From: Liolophura sinensis
Lineage: Eukaryota > Mollusca > Polyplacophora > Chitonida > Chitonidae
Length of the DNA stretch: 64,000 nt
Direction of reading: 5' to 3'
NCBI RefSeq assembly: GCF_032854445.1
Contig: NW_027017956.1
Span: 310,001 to 374,000, forward strand
The notes below the pieces were generated by a model. That model was not told the DNA's origin and ran no database searches. It was given only the letters and a program-made list of their open reading frames with translations. Both the position numbers and the translations under genes were made by a program. Below are positions 24,238 through 38,713 of the stretch, piece by piece. Every line of letters starts with the position of its first letter. The first letter of the stretch is position 1.

Positions 24238-26325
24238 CGTCAACGGTTACAAAATCACCATTGTAATCAATATAATAGCATGCTCAGTTACAAAATGAAT
24301 ATTGCAATTATTATATTAGCATATGTAGTTACAAGATGAACATTGTAATCACTATTATAACATATGTAGTTACAAGATGAACATTTTAATCATTATAAAA
24401 ACATCATCAGTTACAAGGTGAACATTGTAATCAGTATAAAAGCATGCTCAGTTGCAAAATGGATATTGTAATCATTACATTAGCATATTCACTTACAAGA
24501 TGAACATTGTAATCATTATAATAATGTGCTCAGTTACAAGGTGAACAATGTAATCATTGTAATAGCATGTTCAGTTACAAAGTGAACATTGTAATCCTTA
24601 TAATTGCATGTTCAGTTACAAAGTGAACATTGTAATCATTATAAAAACATCATCAGTTGCAAGGTGAACATTGTAATCAGTATACAAGCATGCTCAGTTG
24701 CAAAATGGACATTGTAATCATTACAATAGCATATTCAGTTACAAGATGAACATTGTAATCATTATAATAATGCGCTCAGTTACAAGGTGAACCATGTAAT
24801 CATTGTAATAGCATGTTCAGTTACAAAGTGAACATTGTAATCCTTATAATTGCATGTTCAGTTACAAGATGAACATTGTAATCATTATAAAAACATAAAC
24901 AGTTACAAGGTGAACATTGTAATCAGTATACAAGCATGCTCAGTTGCAAAATGGACATTGTAATCATTACATTAGCATATTCACTTACAAGATGAATATT
25001 GTAATTATTATAATAACATCATCAGTTACAATGTAATCATTGTATTCATTATATTAGCTCGTTCACTTACAAGATAAACATTGTAATCATTATAAAAGCA
25101 TGTTCAGCTACAAGGTGAACATAGTAATCATTTTAAAAACATGCTCAGTTGCAAGATGAAGATTGTAATCGACATAATAGCATGTTCAGTTATAAGATGA
25201 ACATTGTAATCATTATAAAAACATCATCAGTTGCAAGGTGAACATTGTAATCAGTATACAAGCATGCTCAGTTGCAAGATAAACATTGTAATCATTACAT
25301 TAGCATATTCACTTACAAGATGAATATTGTAATCATTATAATAACATTATCAGTTACAAAGTAAACATTGTATTCATTATATTAGCACGTTCAATTACAA
25401 GATGAACATTGTAATCATTATAAAAGCATGTTCAGTTACAAGGTGAACATTGTAATCTTTATAAAATCATGCTCAGTTACAAGATGAACATTCTAATCAT
25501 TATAATAGCATGTTCAGTTACAAGGTGGACATTGTAAGTATAAAAGCATGCTCAGTTGCAAAATGGACATTGTAATCATTACATAAGCATATTTAGTTAC
25601 AAGATGAATATTGTAATCATTATAATAACATCATCAGTTACAAAATGAACATTGTATTCAATATATTAGCACGTTCAATTACAAGATGAACATTGTAATC
25701 ATTATAATATCATGCTCAGTTGCAAGATAAAGATTGTAATCGACATAATAGCATGTTCAGTTACAAGATGAACATTGTAATCATTGTAATAGCATGTTCA
25801 GTTACAAAGTGAACATTGTAATCCTTATAATTGCATGTTCAGTTACAAGATGAACGTTGTTATCATTATAAAAACATCATCAGTTCCTAGGTGAACATTG
25901 TAATCAGTATACAAGCATGCTCAATTGCAAAATGGACATTGTAATCATTGCAATAGCATATTCAGTTACAAGATGAACATTGCAATCATTATAATAATGT
26001 GCTCAGTTACAAGGAGAACATTGAAATCATTACAATAGCGTGCTCAGTTACAAGGTGAACATTGTAATCATTATAAAAACATGCCCAGTTACAAGATGAA
26101 CATTGTAATAGTTAAAATAGCATGCTCAAATACAAGATGAGCAATGTAATCATTATAATAGCATGCTCAGTTGCAAGATAAACATTGTAATCATTATAAT
26201 ATCATTTTCAGTTACAAGATGAAGATTGTAATCGACATAATAGCATGTTCAGTTACAAGATGAACATTGTAATCATTGTAATAGCATGTTCAGTTACAAA
26301 GTAAACATTGTAATCATTATAATAG
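24238..26325 (+). repeat. Higher-order repeat unit, block 5, second (2088 bp)
   Basis: Bounded by markers at 24238 and 26326. A private change, ACAATGTAATCATTG near 25028, replaces the ACAATGTAAACATTG of other units. Confidence 0.9.
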
Positions 26326-28850
26326 CGTCAACGGTTACAAAATCACCATTGTAATCAATATAATAGCATGCTCAGTTACAAAATGAATATTGCAATTATT
26401 ATATTAGCATATGTAGTTACAAGATGAACATTGTAATCATTATTATAGCATATGTAGTTACAAGATGAACATTTTAATCATTATAAAAACATCATCAGTT
26501 ACAAGGTGAACATTGTAATCAGTATAAAAGCATGCTCAGTTGCAAAAAGGATATTGTAATCATTACATTAGCATATTCACTTACAAGATGAACATTGTAA
26601 TCATTCTTAATGTGCTCAGTTACAAGGTGAACAATGTAATCATTGTAATAGCATGTTCAGTTACAAACTGAACATTGTAATCCTTATAATTGCATGTTCA
26701 GTTACAAAGTGAACATTGTAATCATTATAAAAACATCATCAGTTGCAAGGTGAACATTGTAATCAGTATACAAGCATCCTCAGTTGCAAAATGGACATTG
26801 TAATCATTACAATAGGATATTCAATTACAGGATGAACATTGTAATCATTATAATAATGCGCTCAGTTACAAGGTGAACAATGTAATCATTGTAATAGCAT
26901 GTTCAGTTACAAAGTGAACATTGTAATCCTTATAATTGCATGTTCAGTTATAAGATGAACATTGTAATCATTATAAAATCATAAACAGTTACAAGGTGAA
27001 CATTGTAATCAGTATACAAGCATGCTCAGTTGCAAAATGGACATTGTAATCATTACATTAGCATATTCACTTACAAGATGAATATTGTAATCATTAAAAT
27101 AACATCATCAGTTACAAAGTAAACATTGTATTCATTATATTAGCACGTTCAATTACAAGATGAACATTGTAATCATTATAAAAGCATGTTCAGTTACAAG
27201 GTGAACATTGTAATCTTTATAAAAACATGCTCAGTTACAGGAGGAACATTCCAATCATTATAATAGCATGTTCAGTTACAAATTGAACATTGTAATCCTT
27301 ATAATTGCATGTTCAGTTACAAGATGAACATTGTAATCATTATAAAAAACATAAACAGTTACAAGGTGAACATTGTAATCAGTATACAAGCATGCTCAGT
27401 TGCAAAATGGACATTGTAATCATTACATTAGCATATTCACTTACAAGATGAATATTGTAATTATTATAATAACATCATCAGTTACAATGTAAACATTGTA
27501 TTCATTATATTAGCTCGTTCACTTACAAGATAAACATTGTAATCATTATAAAAGCATGTTCAGCTACAAGGTGAACATAGTAATCATTTTAAAAACATGC
27601 TCAGTTGCAAGATGAAGATTGTAATCGACATAATAGCATGTTCAGTTATAAGATGAACATTGTAATCATTATAAAAACATCATCAGTTGCAAGGTGAACA
27701 TTGTAATCAGTATACAAGCATGCTCAGTTGCAAGATAAACATTGTAATCATTACATTAGCATATTCACTTACAAGATGAATATTGTAATCATTATAATAA
27801 AATCATCAGTTACAAAGTAAACATTGTATTCATTATATTAGCACGTTTAATTACAAGGTGAACATTGTAATCTTTATAAAATCATGCTCAGTTACAAGAT
27901 GAACATTCTAATCATTATAATAGCATGTTCAGTTACAAGGTGGACATTGTAAGTATAAAAGCATGCTCAGTTGCAAAATGGACATTGTAATCATTACATA
28001 AGCATATTTAGTTACAAGATGAATATTGTAATCATTATAATAACATCATCAGTTACAAAATGAACATTGTATTCAATATATTAGCACGTTCAATTACAAG
28101 ATGAACATTGTAATCATTATAATATCATGCTCAGTTGCAAGATAAAGATTGTAATCGACATAATAGCATGTTCAGTTACAAGATGAACATTGTAATCATT
28201 GTAATAGCATGTTCAGTTACAAAGTGAACATTGTAATCCTTATAATTGCATGTTCAGTTACAAGATGAACGTTGTTATCATTATAAAATCATCATCAGTT
28301 CCTAGGTGAACATTGTAATCAGTATACAAGCATGCTCAGTTGCAAAATGGACATTGTAATCATTGCAATAGCATATTCAGTTACAAAGTGAACATTGCAA
28401 TCATTATAATAATGTGCTCAGTTACAAGGAGAACATTGAAATCATTACAATAGCGTGCTCAGTTACAAGGTGAACATTGTAATCATTATAAAAACATGCC
28501 CAGTTACAAGATGAACATTGTAATAGTTAAAATAGCATGCTCAAATACAAGATGAGCAATGTAATCATTATAATAGCATGCTCAATTACAAGATGAAAAT
28601 TGTAATTCGTATAATAGCATGCTCAGTTACAACATGAACATTGTAATCATTATAATAGCATGTTCAGTTACAAGATCAACATTGTAATCAGTATAATAGC
28701 ATGCTCAGTTACAAAATTAATATTTTAGTTATTACACTAGTATGCCCAGTTACAAGATGAACATTGTAATCAGTATAATAGCGTGCTCAGTTACAAGATG
28801 AGCAATGTAATCATTATAATAGCATGTTCAGTTACCAGATGAACATTGTA

Positions 28851-29746
28851 AGAATTATTTTTAGAATAAATCGCTTCCAAACTCTGGTATATTCACCTTA
28901 GTTTAACTAAACGCCATCATATCGTATTTATGTTAATTACATGTAATATTGTAATAGGCATGTTCTTAAGTCAAATGGCCCTTTGTTAGACTGTTTAGCC
29001 TTTCAAAACGGAAACTACAGGTATGCATATTTAAGAGAACTTAAGTTTGTACTTTTTTAAAACCATTTTCTTCATTCCTCAATGAAAAATACATGCATTG
29101 TTTCGCACCCCTATTTGCAGCGTACTGGCAATGGGCCAAATGTGTAGAATACGATATCTGTGAAATTAATCTGACTGCAATAAGATCAGAAAATTCGACC
29201 CCAATTCTTTGATGGTTTTCTCTGCGGTTCTTCTATATCGGGACTAGTCTTGCTGACAATGGTAACTGATGCTCGTCGGCAGGTACACGTACGTTAATGA
29301 GATCAATAACTTTGTCTCTTTCTTTCAGGACAAATATGTAACTTATTAAACTAACGGTTTTGACAGATAAATCTAACAGCTCTGTGATCTCATCATGTTA
29401 GAAATGAAATAACAAATGCGATATAGACGTACTTGAGCTCCTAATATGTTTTTTCCAGAGTGCTTACGGTGGACTTCGTTTGGATTCTGTGAGGGTTTTG
29501 ATAGGTCTGTTATATGTTAATTGTGGATTACTGAAAACTCGCTCCACTAATATTATATGTACAGACATGTTTGCTTAAAGCCTTCCTTTCACTAAAAAAT
29601 AAAATAGCCTGAGTAGGAGCCTTGTCAGGTGGGGTTATGTATGGGAGGACTAAGGTTTGCCTGAAGTGAAAGACATAGGTACAGTAAATGGCGCAGAGAC
29701 ATACATGTCTTTACAGATAAATGTTATCTGATCGTCAGTTGCACAG
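28851..29746 (+). repeat. 896-bp spacer, copy 6 (haplotype A)
   Basis: Type A with CTGCGGTTC, AAATCTAACAG and ACAGACATG, but with the B-like GGTAACTGATGC. Private changes: TTGTACTTTTTT and TTCACTAAAAAATAAA. Such single B-like sites on an A background indicate short conversion tracts or repeated mutation. Confidence 0.88.
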
Positions 29747-30108
29747 ACCGGCCCGGATAGCACAGTTGGTAGAGCGTCCGCTTCGGGACCGGTAGATCCA
29801 GGATCAATCCTTGGTCGAGTCACACCTAAGACTTTAAAAGAGGAAGTTGTAACTTCCTCGTTTGGCGTTCAGCATGAAGGGTATAGTGCAACGACTGGTT
29901 GACCCGTTTCAGCATAATGGCTCGGGCGGGGCGGCTTACTTGCCTTCGGTAAGTCGTCTCAGTGATGCAGCACTAAATAAAAGAGCGGTGAAAATCCGTC
30001 CTGCAACAAGGAGGCACATTACACGTGCATGCACCCTAATGATTCCTTCGTCGTCATATGACTGAAAAATTGTTTAGATACGACGTTAAACCCCAAGCAC
30101 TCACTCAC
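29747..30108 (+). mobile_element. tRNA-derived SINE, copy 6
   Basis: Box A at 29758-29769 and box B-like motif at 29801-29811. Same variants as copy 5 (GAAGGGTATAG, GTTTAGATACG, short junction), as expected for a tandem duplicate. Flanking repeats lie at 29735-29746 and 30109-30120. Confidence 0.88.
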
Positions 30109-30738
30109 TCAGTTGCACAGCGACATACAAGATGAAGATTGTAATCGACATAATAGCATGTTCAGTTACAAAATGAGCATTGTAATCATTGTAATAGCAT
30201 GTTAAGTTACAAAGTGAGTTACAATCATTTGTAATCCTTATAATTGCATGTTCAGTTACAAGATGAACATTGTAATCATTATAAAAACATCATCAGTTGC
30301 AAGGTGAACATTGTAATCAGTATACAAGCATGCTCAGTTGCAAAATGGACATTGTAATCATTACAATAGCATATTCAGTTACAAGATGAACATTGTAATC
30401 ATTATAATCATGTGCTCAGTTACAAGGTGAACATTGTAATCATTACAAAAGCGTGCTCAGTTACAAGATGAACATTGTAATCATTATAAAAACATGCCCA
30501 GTTACAAGATGAACAATGTAATAGTTAAAATAGCATGATCAGTTACGAAGTGAACATTGTAATCATTATAATAGCATGCTCAGTTGCAAGATAAACATTG
30601 TAATTATTAAAATATCATTTTCAGTTACAAGATGAAGACTGTAATCGACATAATAGCATGTTCAGTTACAAGATGAACATTGTAATCATTGTAATAGCAT
30701 GTTCAGTTACAAAGTAAACATTGTAATCATTATAATAG

Positions 30739-32826
30739 CGTCAACGGTTACAAAATCACCATTGTAATCAATATAATAGCATGCTCAGTTACAAAATGAA
30801 TATTGCAATCATTATATTAGCATATTTCATTACAAGATGAACATTGTAATCATTATTATAGCATATGTAGTTACAAGATGAACATTGTAATCATTATAAA
30901 AACATCATCAGTTACAAGGTGAACATTGTAATCAGTATAAAAGCATGCTCAGTTGCAAAATGGATATTGTAATCATTACATTAGCATATTCACTTACAAG
31001 ATGAACATTGTAATTATTATAATAATGTGCTCAGTTACAAGGGTGAACAATGTAATCATTGTAAAAGCATGTTCAGTTACAAAGTAAACATTGTATTCCT
31101 TATAATTGCATGTTCACTTTCAAAGTGAACATTGTAATCATTATAAAAACATCATCAGTTGCAAAGTCAAAATTGTAATCAGTATACAAGCATGCTCAGT
31201 TGCAAAATGGACATTGTAATCATTACAATAGCATATTCACTTACAAGATGAACATTGTAATCATTATAATAATGTGCTCAGTTACAAAGTGAAAAATGTA
31301 ATCATTGTAATAGCATCTTCAGTTACAAAGTGAACATTGTAATCCTTATAATTGCATGTTCAGTTACAAGATGAACATTGTAATCATTATAAAAAGTAAA
31401 CAGTTTCAAGGTGAACATTGTAATCAGTATACAAGCATGCTCAGTTGCAAAATGGACATTGTAATCATTACATTAGCATATTCACTTACAAGATGAATAT
31501 TGTAATCATTATAATAACATCATCAGTTACAACATAAGCATTGTATTCATTATATTAGCTCGTTGACTTACAAGATAAACATTGTAATCATTATAAAAGC
31601 ATGTTCAGTTACAAGGTGAACATAGTAATCATTTTAAAAACATGCTCAGTTGCAAGATGAAGATTGTAATCGACATAATAGCATGTTCAGTTACAAGATG
31701 AACATTGTAATCATTATAAAAACATCATCAGTTGCAAGGTGAAAATTGTAATCAGTATACAAGCATGCTCAGTTGCAAGATAAACATTGTAATCATTACA
31801 TTAGCATATTCACTTACAAGATGAATATTGTAATCATTATAATAACATCATCAGTTACAAAGTAAACATTGTATTCATTATATTAGCACGTTCAATTACA
31901 AGATGAACATTGTAATCATTATAAAAGCATGTTCAGTTACAAGGTGAACATTGTAATCTTTATAAAATCATGCTCAGTTACAAGATGAACATTCTAATCA
32001 TTATAATAGCATGTTCAGTTACAAGGTGGACATTGTAAGTATAAAAGCATGCTCAGTTGCAAAATGGACGTTGTAATCATTACATAAGCATATTCAGTTA
32101 CAAGATGAATATTGTAATCATTATAATAACATCATCAGTTACAAAATGAACATTGTATTCAATATATTAGCACGTTCAATTACAAGATGAACATTGTAAT
32201 CATTATAATATCATGCTCAGTTGCAAGATAAAGATTGTAATCGACATAATAGCATGTTCAGTTACAAGATGAACATTGTAATCATTGTAATAGCATGTTC
32301 AGTTACAAAGTGAACATTGTAATCCTTATAATTGCATGTTCAGTTACAAGATGAACGTTGTTATCATTATAAAAACATCATCAGTTCCTAGGTGAACATT
32401 GTAATCAGTATACAAGCATGCTCAGTTGCAAAATGGACATTGTAATCATTGCAATAGCATATTCAGTTACAAGATGAACATTGCAATCATTATAATAATG
32501 TGCTCAGTTACAAGGAGAACATTGAAATCATTACAATAGCGTGCTCAGTTACAAGGTGAACATTGTAATCATTATAAAAACATGCCCAGTTACAAGATGA
32601 ACATTGTAATAGTTAAAATAGCATGCTCAAATACAAGATGAGCAATGTAATCATTATAATAGCATGCTCAGTTGCAAGATAAACATTGTAATCATTATAA
32701 TATCATTTTCAGTTACAAGATGAAGATTGTAATCGACATAATAGCATGTTCAGTTACAAGATGAACATTGTAATCATTGTAATAGCATGTTCAGTTACAA
32801 AGTAAACATTGTAATCATTATAATAG
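30739..32826 (+). repeat. Higher-order repeat unit, block 6, first (2088 bp)
   Basis: Bounded by the CGTCAACGG marker at 30739 and 32827. Monomer order matches the first unit of block 5, including the CAACATAAGCATTG monomer and the CCTAGG-containing monomer. Confidence 0.9.
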
Positions 32827-34914
32827 CGTCAACGGTTACAAAATCACCATTGTAATCAATATAATAGCATGCTCAGTTACAAAATGAATATTGCAATTAT
32901 TATATTAGCATATGTAGTTACAAGATGAACATTGTAATCACTATTATAACATATGTAGTTACAAGATGAACATTTTAATCATTATAAAAACATCATCAGT
33001 TACAAGGTGAACATTGTAATCAGTATAAAAGCATGCTCAGTTGCAAAATGGATATTGTAATCATTACATTAGCATATTCACTTACAAGATGAACATTGTA
33101 ATCATTATAATAATGTGCTCAGTTACAAGGTGAACAATGTAATCATTGTAATAGCATGTTCAGTTACAAAGTGAACATTGTAATCCTTATAATTGCATGT
33201 TCAGTTACAAGGTGAACATTGTAATCATTATAAAAACATCATCAGTTGCAAGGTGAACATTGTAATCAGTATACAAGCATGCTCAGTTGCAAAATGGACA
33301 TTGTAATCATTACAATAGCATATTCAGTTACAAGATGAACATTGTAATCATTATAATAATGCGCTCAGTTACAAGGTGAACCATGTAATCATTGTAATAG
33401 CATGTTCAGTTACAAAGTGAACATTGTAATCCTTATAATTGCATGTTCAGTTACAAGATGAACATTGTAATCATTATAAAAACATAAACAGTTACAAGGT
33501 GAACGTTGTAATCAGTATACAAGCATGCTCAGTTGCAAAATGGACATTGTAATCATTACATTAGCATATTCACTTACAAGATGAATATTGTAATTATTAT
33601 AATAACATCATCAGTTACAATGTAAACATTGTATTCATTATATTAGCTCGTTCACTTACAAGATAAACATTGTAATCATTATAAAAGCATGTTCAGCTAC
33701 AAGGTGAACATAGTAATCATTTTAAAAACATGCTCAGTTGCAAGATGAAGATTGTAATCGACATAATAGCATGTTCAGTTATAAGATGAACATTGTAATC
33801 ATTATAAAAACATCATCAGTTGCAAGGTGAACATTGTAATCAGTATACAAGCATGCTCAGTTGCAAAATAAACATTGTAATCATTACATTAGCATATTCA
33901 CTTACAAGATGAATATTGTAATCATTATAATAACATCATCAGTTACAAAGTAAACATTGTATTCATTATATTAGCACGTTCAATTACAAGATGAACATTG
34001 TAATCATTATAAAAGCATGTTCAGTTACAAGGTGAACATTGTAATCTTTATAAAATCATGCTCAGTTACAAGATGAACATTCTAATCATTATAATAGCAT
34101 GTTCAGTTACAAGGTGGACATTGTAAGTATAAAAGCATGCTCAGTTGCAAAATGGACATTGTAATCATTACATAAGCATATTTAGTTACAAGATGAATAT
34201 TGTAATCATTATAATAACATCATCAGTTACAAAATGAACATTGTATTCAATATATTAGCACGTTCAATTACAAGATGAACATTGTAATCATTATAATATC
34301 ATGCTCAGTTGCAAGATAAAGATTGTAATCGACATAATAGCATGTTCAGTTACAAGATGAACATTGTAATCATTGTAATAGCATGTTCAGTTACAAAGTG
34401 AACATTGTAATCCTTATAATTGCATGTTCAGTTACAAGATGAACGTTGTTATCATTATAAAAACATCATCAGTTCCTAGGTGAACATTGTAATCAGTATA
34501 CAAGCATGCTCAGTTGCAAAATGGACATTGTAATCATTGCAATAGCATATTCAGTTACAAGATGAACATTGCAATCATTATAATAATGTGCTCAGTTACA
34601 AGGAGAACATTGAAATCATTACAATAGCGTGCTCAGTTACAAGGTGAACATTGTAATCATTATAAAAACATGCCCAGTTACAAGATGAACATTGTAATAG
34701 TTAAAATAGCATGCTCAAATACAAGATGAGCAATGTAATCATTATAATAGCATGCTCAGTTGCAAGATAAACATTGTAATCATTATAATATCATTTTCAG
34801 TTACAACATGAACATTGTAATCGACATAATAGCATGTTCAGTTACAAAATGAACATTGTAATCATTGTAATACCATGTTCAGTTACAAAGTAAACATTGT
34901 AATCATTATAATAG
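32827..34914 (+). repeat. Higher-order repeat unit, block 6, second (2088 bp)
   Basis: Bounded by markers at 32827 and 34915; the third, modified unit begins at 34915. Private changes include TTACAAGGTGAAC near 33202 where other units have TTACAAAGTGAAC. Confidence 0.9.
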
Positions 34915-37438
34915 CGTCAACGGTTACAAAATCACCATTGTAATCAATATAATAGCATGCTCAGTTACAAAATGAATATTGCAATTATTATATTAGCATA
35001 TGTAGTTACAAGATGAACATTGTAATCATTATTATAGCATATGTAGTTACAAGATGAACATTTTAATCATTATAAAAACATCATCAGTTACAAGGTGAAC
35101 ATTGTAATCAGTATAAAAGCATGCTCAGTTGCAAAATGGATATTGTAATCATTACATTAGCATATTCACTTACAAGATGAACATTGTAATCATTCTTAAT
35201 GTGCTCAGTTACAAGGTGAACAATGTAATCATTGTAATAGCATGTTCAGTTACAAACTGAACATTGTAATCCTTATAATTGCATGTTCAGTTACAAAGTG
35301 AACATTGTAATCATTATAAAAACATCATCAGTTGCAAGGTGAACATTGTAATCAGTATACAAGCATCCTCAGTTGCAAAATGGACATTGTAATCATTACA
35401 ATAGGATATTCAATTACAAGATGAACATTGTAATCATTATAATAATGCGCTCAGTTACAAGGTGAACAATGTAATCATTGTAATAGCATGTTCAGTTACA
35501 AAGTGAACATTGTAATCCTTATAATTGCATGTTCAGTTATAAGATGAACATTGTAATCATTATAAAATCATAAACAGTTACAAGGTGAACATTGTAATCA
35601 GTATACAAGCATGCTCAGTTGCAAAATGGACATTGTAATCATTACATTAGCATATTCACTTACAAGATGAATATTGTAATCATTATAATAACATCATCAG
35701 TTACAAAGTAAACATTGTATTCATTATATTAGCACGTTCAATTACAAGATGAACATTGTAATCATTATAAAAGCATGTTCAGTTACAAGGTGAACATTGT
35801 AATCTTTATAAAAACATGCTCAGTTACAGGAGGAACATTCCAATCATTATAATAGCATGTTCAGTTACAAATTGAACATTGTAATCCTTATAATTGCATG
35901 TTCAGTTACAAGATGAACATTGTAATCATTATAAAAACATAAACAGTTACAAGGTGAACATTGTAATCAGTATACAAGCATGCTCAGTTGCAAAATGGAC
36001 ATTGTAATCATTACATTAGCATATTCACTTACAAGATGAATATTGTAATTATTATAATAACATCATCAGTTACAATGTAAACATTGTATTCATTATATTA
36101 GCTCGTTCACTTACAAGATAAACATTGTAATCATTATAAAAGCATGTTCAGCTACAAGGTGAACATAGTAATCATTTTAAAAACATGCTCAGTTGCAAGA
36201 TGAAGATTGTAATCGACATAATAGCATGTTCAGTTATAAAATGAACATTGTAATCATTATAAAAACATCATCAGTTGCAAGGTGAACATTGTAATCAGTA
36301 TACAAGCATGCTCAGTTGCAAGATAAACATTGTAATCATTACATTAGCATATTCACTTACAAGATGAATATTGTAATCATTATAATAACATCATCAGTTA
36401 CAAAGTAAACATTGTATTCATTATATTAGCACGTTTAATTACAAGGTGAACATTGTAATCTTTATAAAATCATGCTCAGTTACAAGATGAACATTCTAAT
36501 CATTATAATAGCATGTTCAGTTACAAGGTGGACATTGTAAGTATAAAAGCATGCTCAGTTGCAAAATGGACATTGTAATCATTACATAAGCATATTTAGT
36601 TACAAGATGAATATTGTAATCATTATAATAACATCATCAGTTACAAAATGAACATTGTATTCAATATATTAGCACGTTCAATTACAAGATGAACATTGTA
36701 ATCATTATAATATCATGCTCAGTTGCAAGATAAAGATTGTAATCGACATAATAGCATGTTCAGTTACAAGATGAACATTGTAATCATTGTAATAGCATGT
36801 TCAGTTACAAAGTGAACATTGTAATCCTTATAATTGCATGTTCAGTTACAAGATGAACGTTGTTATCATTATAAAATCATCATCAGTTCCTAGGTGAACA
36901 TTGTAATCAGTATACAAGCATGCTCAGTTGCAAAATGGACATTGTAATCATTGCAATAGCATATTCAGTTACAAAGTGAACATTGCAATCATTATAATAA
37001 TGTGCTCAGTTACAAGGAGAACATTGAAATCATTACAATAGCGTGCTCAGTTACAAGGTGAACATTGTAATCATTATAAAAACATGCCCAGTTACAAGAT
37101 GAACATTGTAATAGTTAAAATAGCATGCTCAAATACAAGATGAGCAATGTAATCATTATAATAGCATGCTCAATTACAAGATGAAAATTGTAATTCGTAT
37201 AATAGCATGCTCAGTTACAACATGAACATTGTAATCATTATAATAGCATGTTCAGTTACAAGATCAACATTGTAATCAGTATAATAGCATGCTCAGTTAC
37301 AAAATTAATATTTTAGTTATTACACTAGTATGCCCAGTTACAAGATGAACATTGTAATCAGTATAATAGCGTGCTCAGTTACAAGATGAGCAATGTAATC
37401 ATTATAATAGCATGTTCAGTTACCAGATGAACATTGTA

Positions 37439-38334
37439 AGAATTATTTTTAGAATAAATCGCTTCCAAACTCTGGTTTATTCACCTTAGTTTAACTAAAC
37501 GCCATCATATCGTATTTATGTTAATTACATGTAATATTGTAATAGGCATGTTCTTAAGTCAAATGGCCCTTTGTTAGACTGTTTAGCCTTTCAAAACGGA
37601 AACTACAGGTATGCATATTTAAGAGAACTTAAGTTTGTCCTTTTTTAAAACCATTTTCTTCATTCCTCAATGAAAAATACATGCATTGTTTCGCACCCCT
37701 ATTTGCAGCGTACTGGCAATGGGCCAAATGTGTAGAATACGATATCTGTGAAATTAATCTGACTGCAATAAGATCAGAAAATTCGACCCCAATTCTTTGA
37801 TGGTTTTCTCTGCGGTTCTTCTATATCGGGACTAGTCTTGCTGACAATGGTAACTGATGCTCGTCGGCAGGTACACGTACGTTAATGAGATCAATAACTT
37901 TGTCTCTTTCTTTCAGGACAAATATGTAACTTATTAAACTAACGGTTTTGACAGATAAATCTAACAGCTCTGTGATCTCATCATGTTAGAAATGAAATAA
38001 CAAATGCGATATAGACGTACTTGAGCTCCTAATATGTTTTTTCCAGAGTGCTTACGGTGGACTTCGTTTGGATTCTGTGAGGGTTTTGATAGGTCTGTTA
38101 TATGTTAATTGTGGATTACTGAAAACTCGCTCCACTAACATTATATGTACAGACATGTTTGCTTAAAGCCTTCCTTTCACTAGGAAATAAAATAGCCTGA
38201 GTAGGAGCCTTGTCAGGTGGGGTTATGTATGGGAGGACTAAGGTTTGCCTGAAGTGAAAGACATAGGTACAGTAAATGGCGCAGAGACATACATGTCTTT
38301 ACAGATAAATGTTATCTGATCGTCAGTTGCACAG
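37439..38334 (+). repeat. 896-bp spacer, copy 7 (haplotype A)
   Basis: Type A with CTGGTTTATTCACC (shared with copy 3), AAATCTAACAG, ACAGACATG and the B-like GGTAACTGATGC. CACTAACATTATATGTACAG combines a B-like AACATT with the A-type TATGTACAG. No gene recognised. Confidence 0.88.
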
Positions 38335-38696
38335 ACCGGTCCGGATAGCACAGTTGGTAGAGCGTCCGCTTCGGGACCGGTAGATCCAGGATCAATCCTT
38401 GGTCGAGTCACACCTAAGACTTTAAAAGAGGAAGTTGTAACTTCCTCGTTTGGCGTTCAGCATGAAGGGTATAGTGCAACGACTGGTTGACCCGTTTCAG
38501 CATAATGGCTCGGGCGGGGCGGCTTACTTGCCTTCGGTAAGTCGTCTCAGTGATGCAGCACTAAATAAAAGAGCGGTGAAAATCCGTCCTGCAACAAGGA
38601 GGCACATTACACGTGCATGCACCCTAATGATTCCTTCGTCGTCATATGACTGAAAAATTGTTTAGATACGACGTTAAACCCCAAGCACTCACTCAC
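38335..38696 (+). mobile_element. tRNA-derived SINE, copy 7
   Basis: Box A at 38346-38357 and box B-like motif at 38389-38399. Private C-to-T at the head (ACCGGTCCGG). Perfect-arm hairpin, GAAGGGTATAG, GTTTAGATACG tail, short junction. Flanking repeats lie at 38323-38334 and 38697-38708. Confidence 0.88.
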
Positions 38697-38713
38697 TCAG
38701 TTGCACAGCGACA

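Larger units (their letters stand above)
21546..28850 (+). repeat. 41-bp satellite, block 5 (7305 bp, long class)
   Basis: Markers at 22151, 24238 and 26326 show tandem 2088-bp units. It is followed directly by a near-copy (block 6), so 21.2-38.4 kb is a tandem duplication of an 8.58-kb composite unit. A one-base A expansion (ATTATAAAAAACATAAACAG near 27340) distinguishes it from block 6. Confidence 0.93.
30126..37438 (+). repeat. 41-bp satellite, block 6 (7313 bp, long class)
   Basis: Tandem neighbour of block 5. Markers at 30739, 32827 and 34915 (2088 bp apart). It differs from block 5 mainly by a local rearrangement near 30217-30232 that adds 8 bp, a one-base insertion (CAAGGGTGAAC near 31040) and point changes. 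Confidence 0.93.

Noticed and set aside
21167-38334. Assembly duplication of the two adjacent 8.58-kb units
   Set aside because: The two units differ by an 8-bp rearrangement, single-base indels and several substitutions in spacer and satellite, so they are probably real copies; long reads would confirm.
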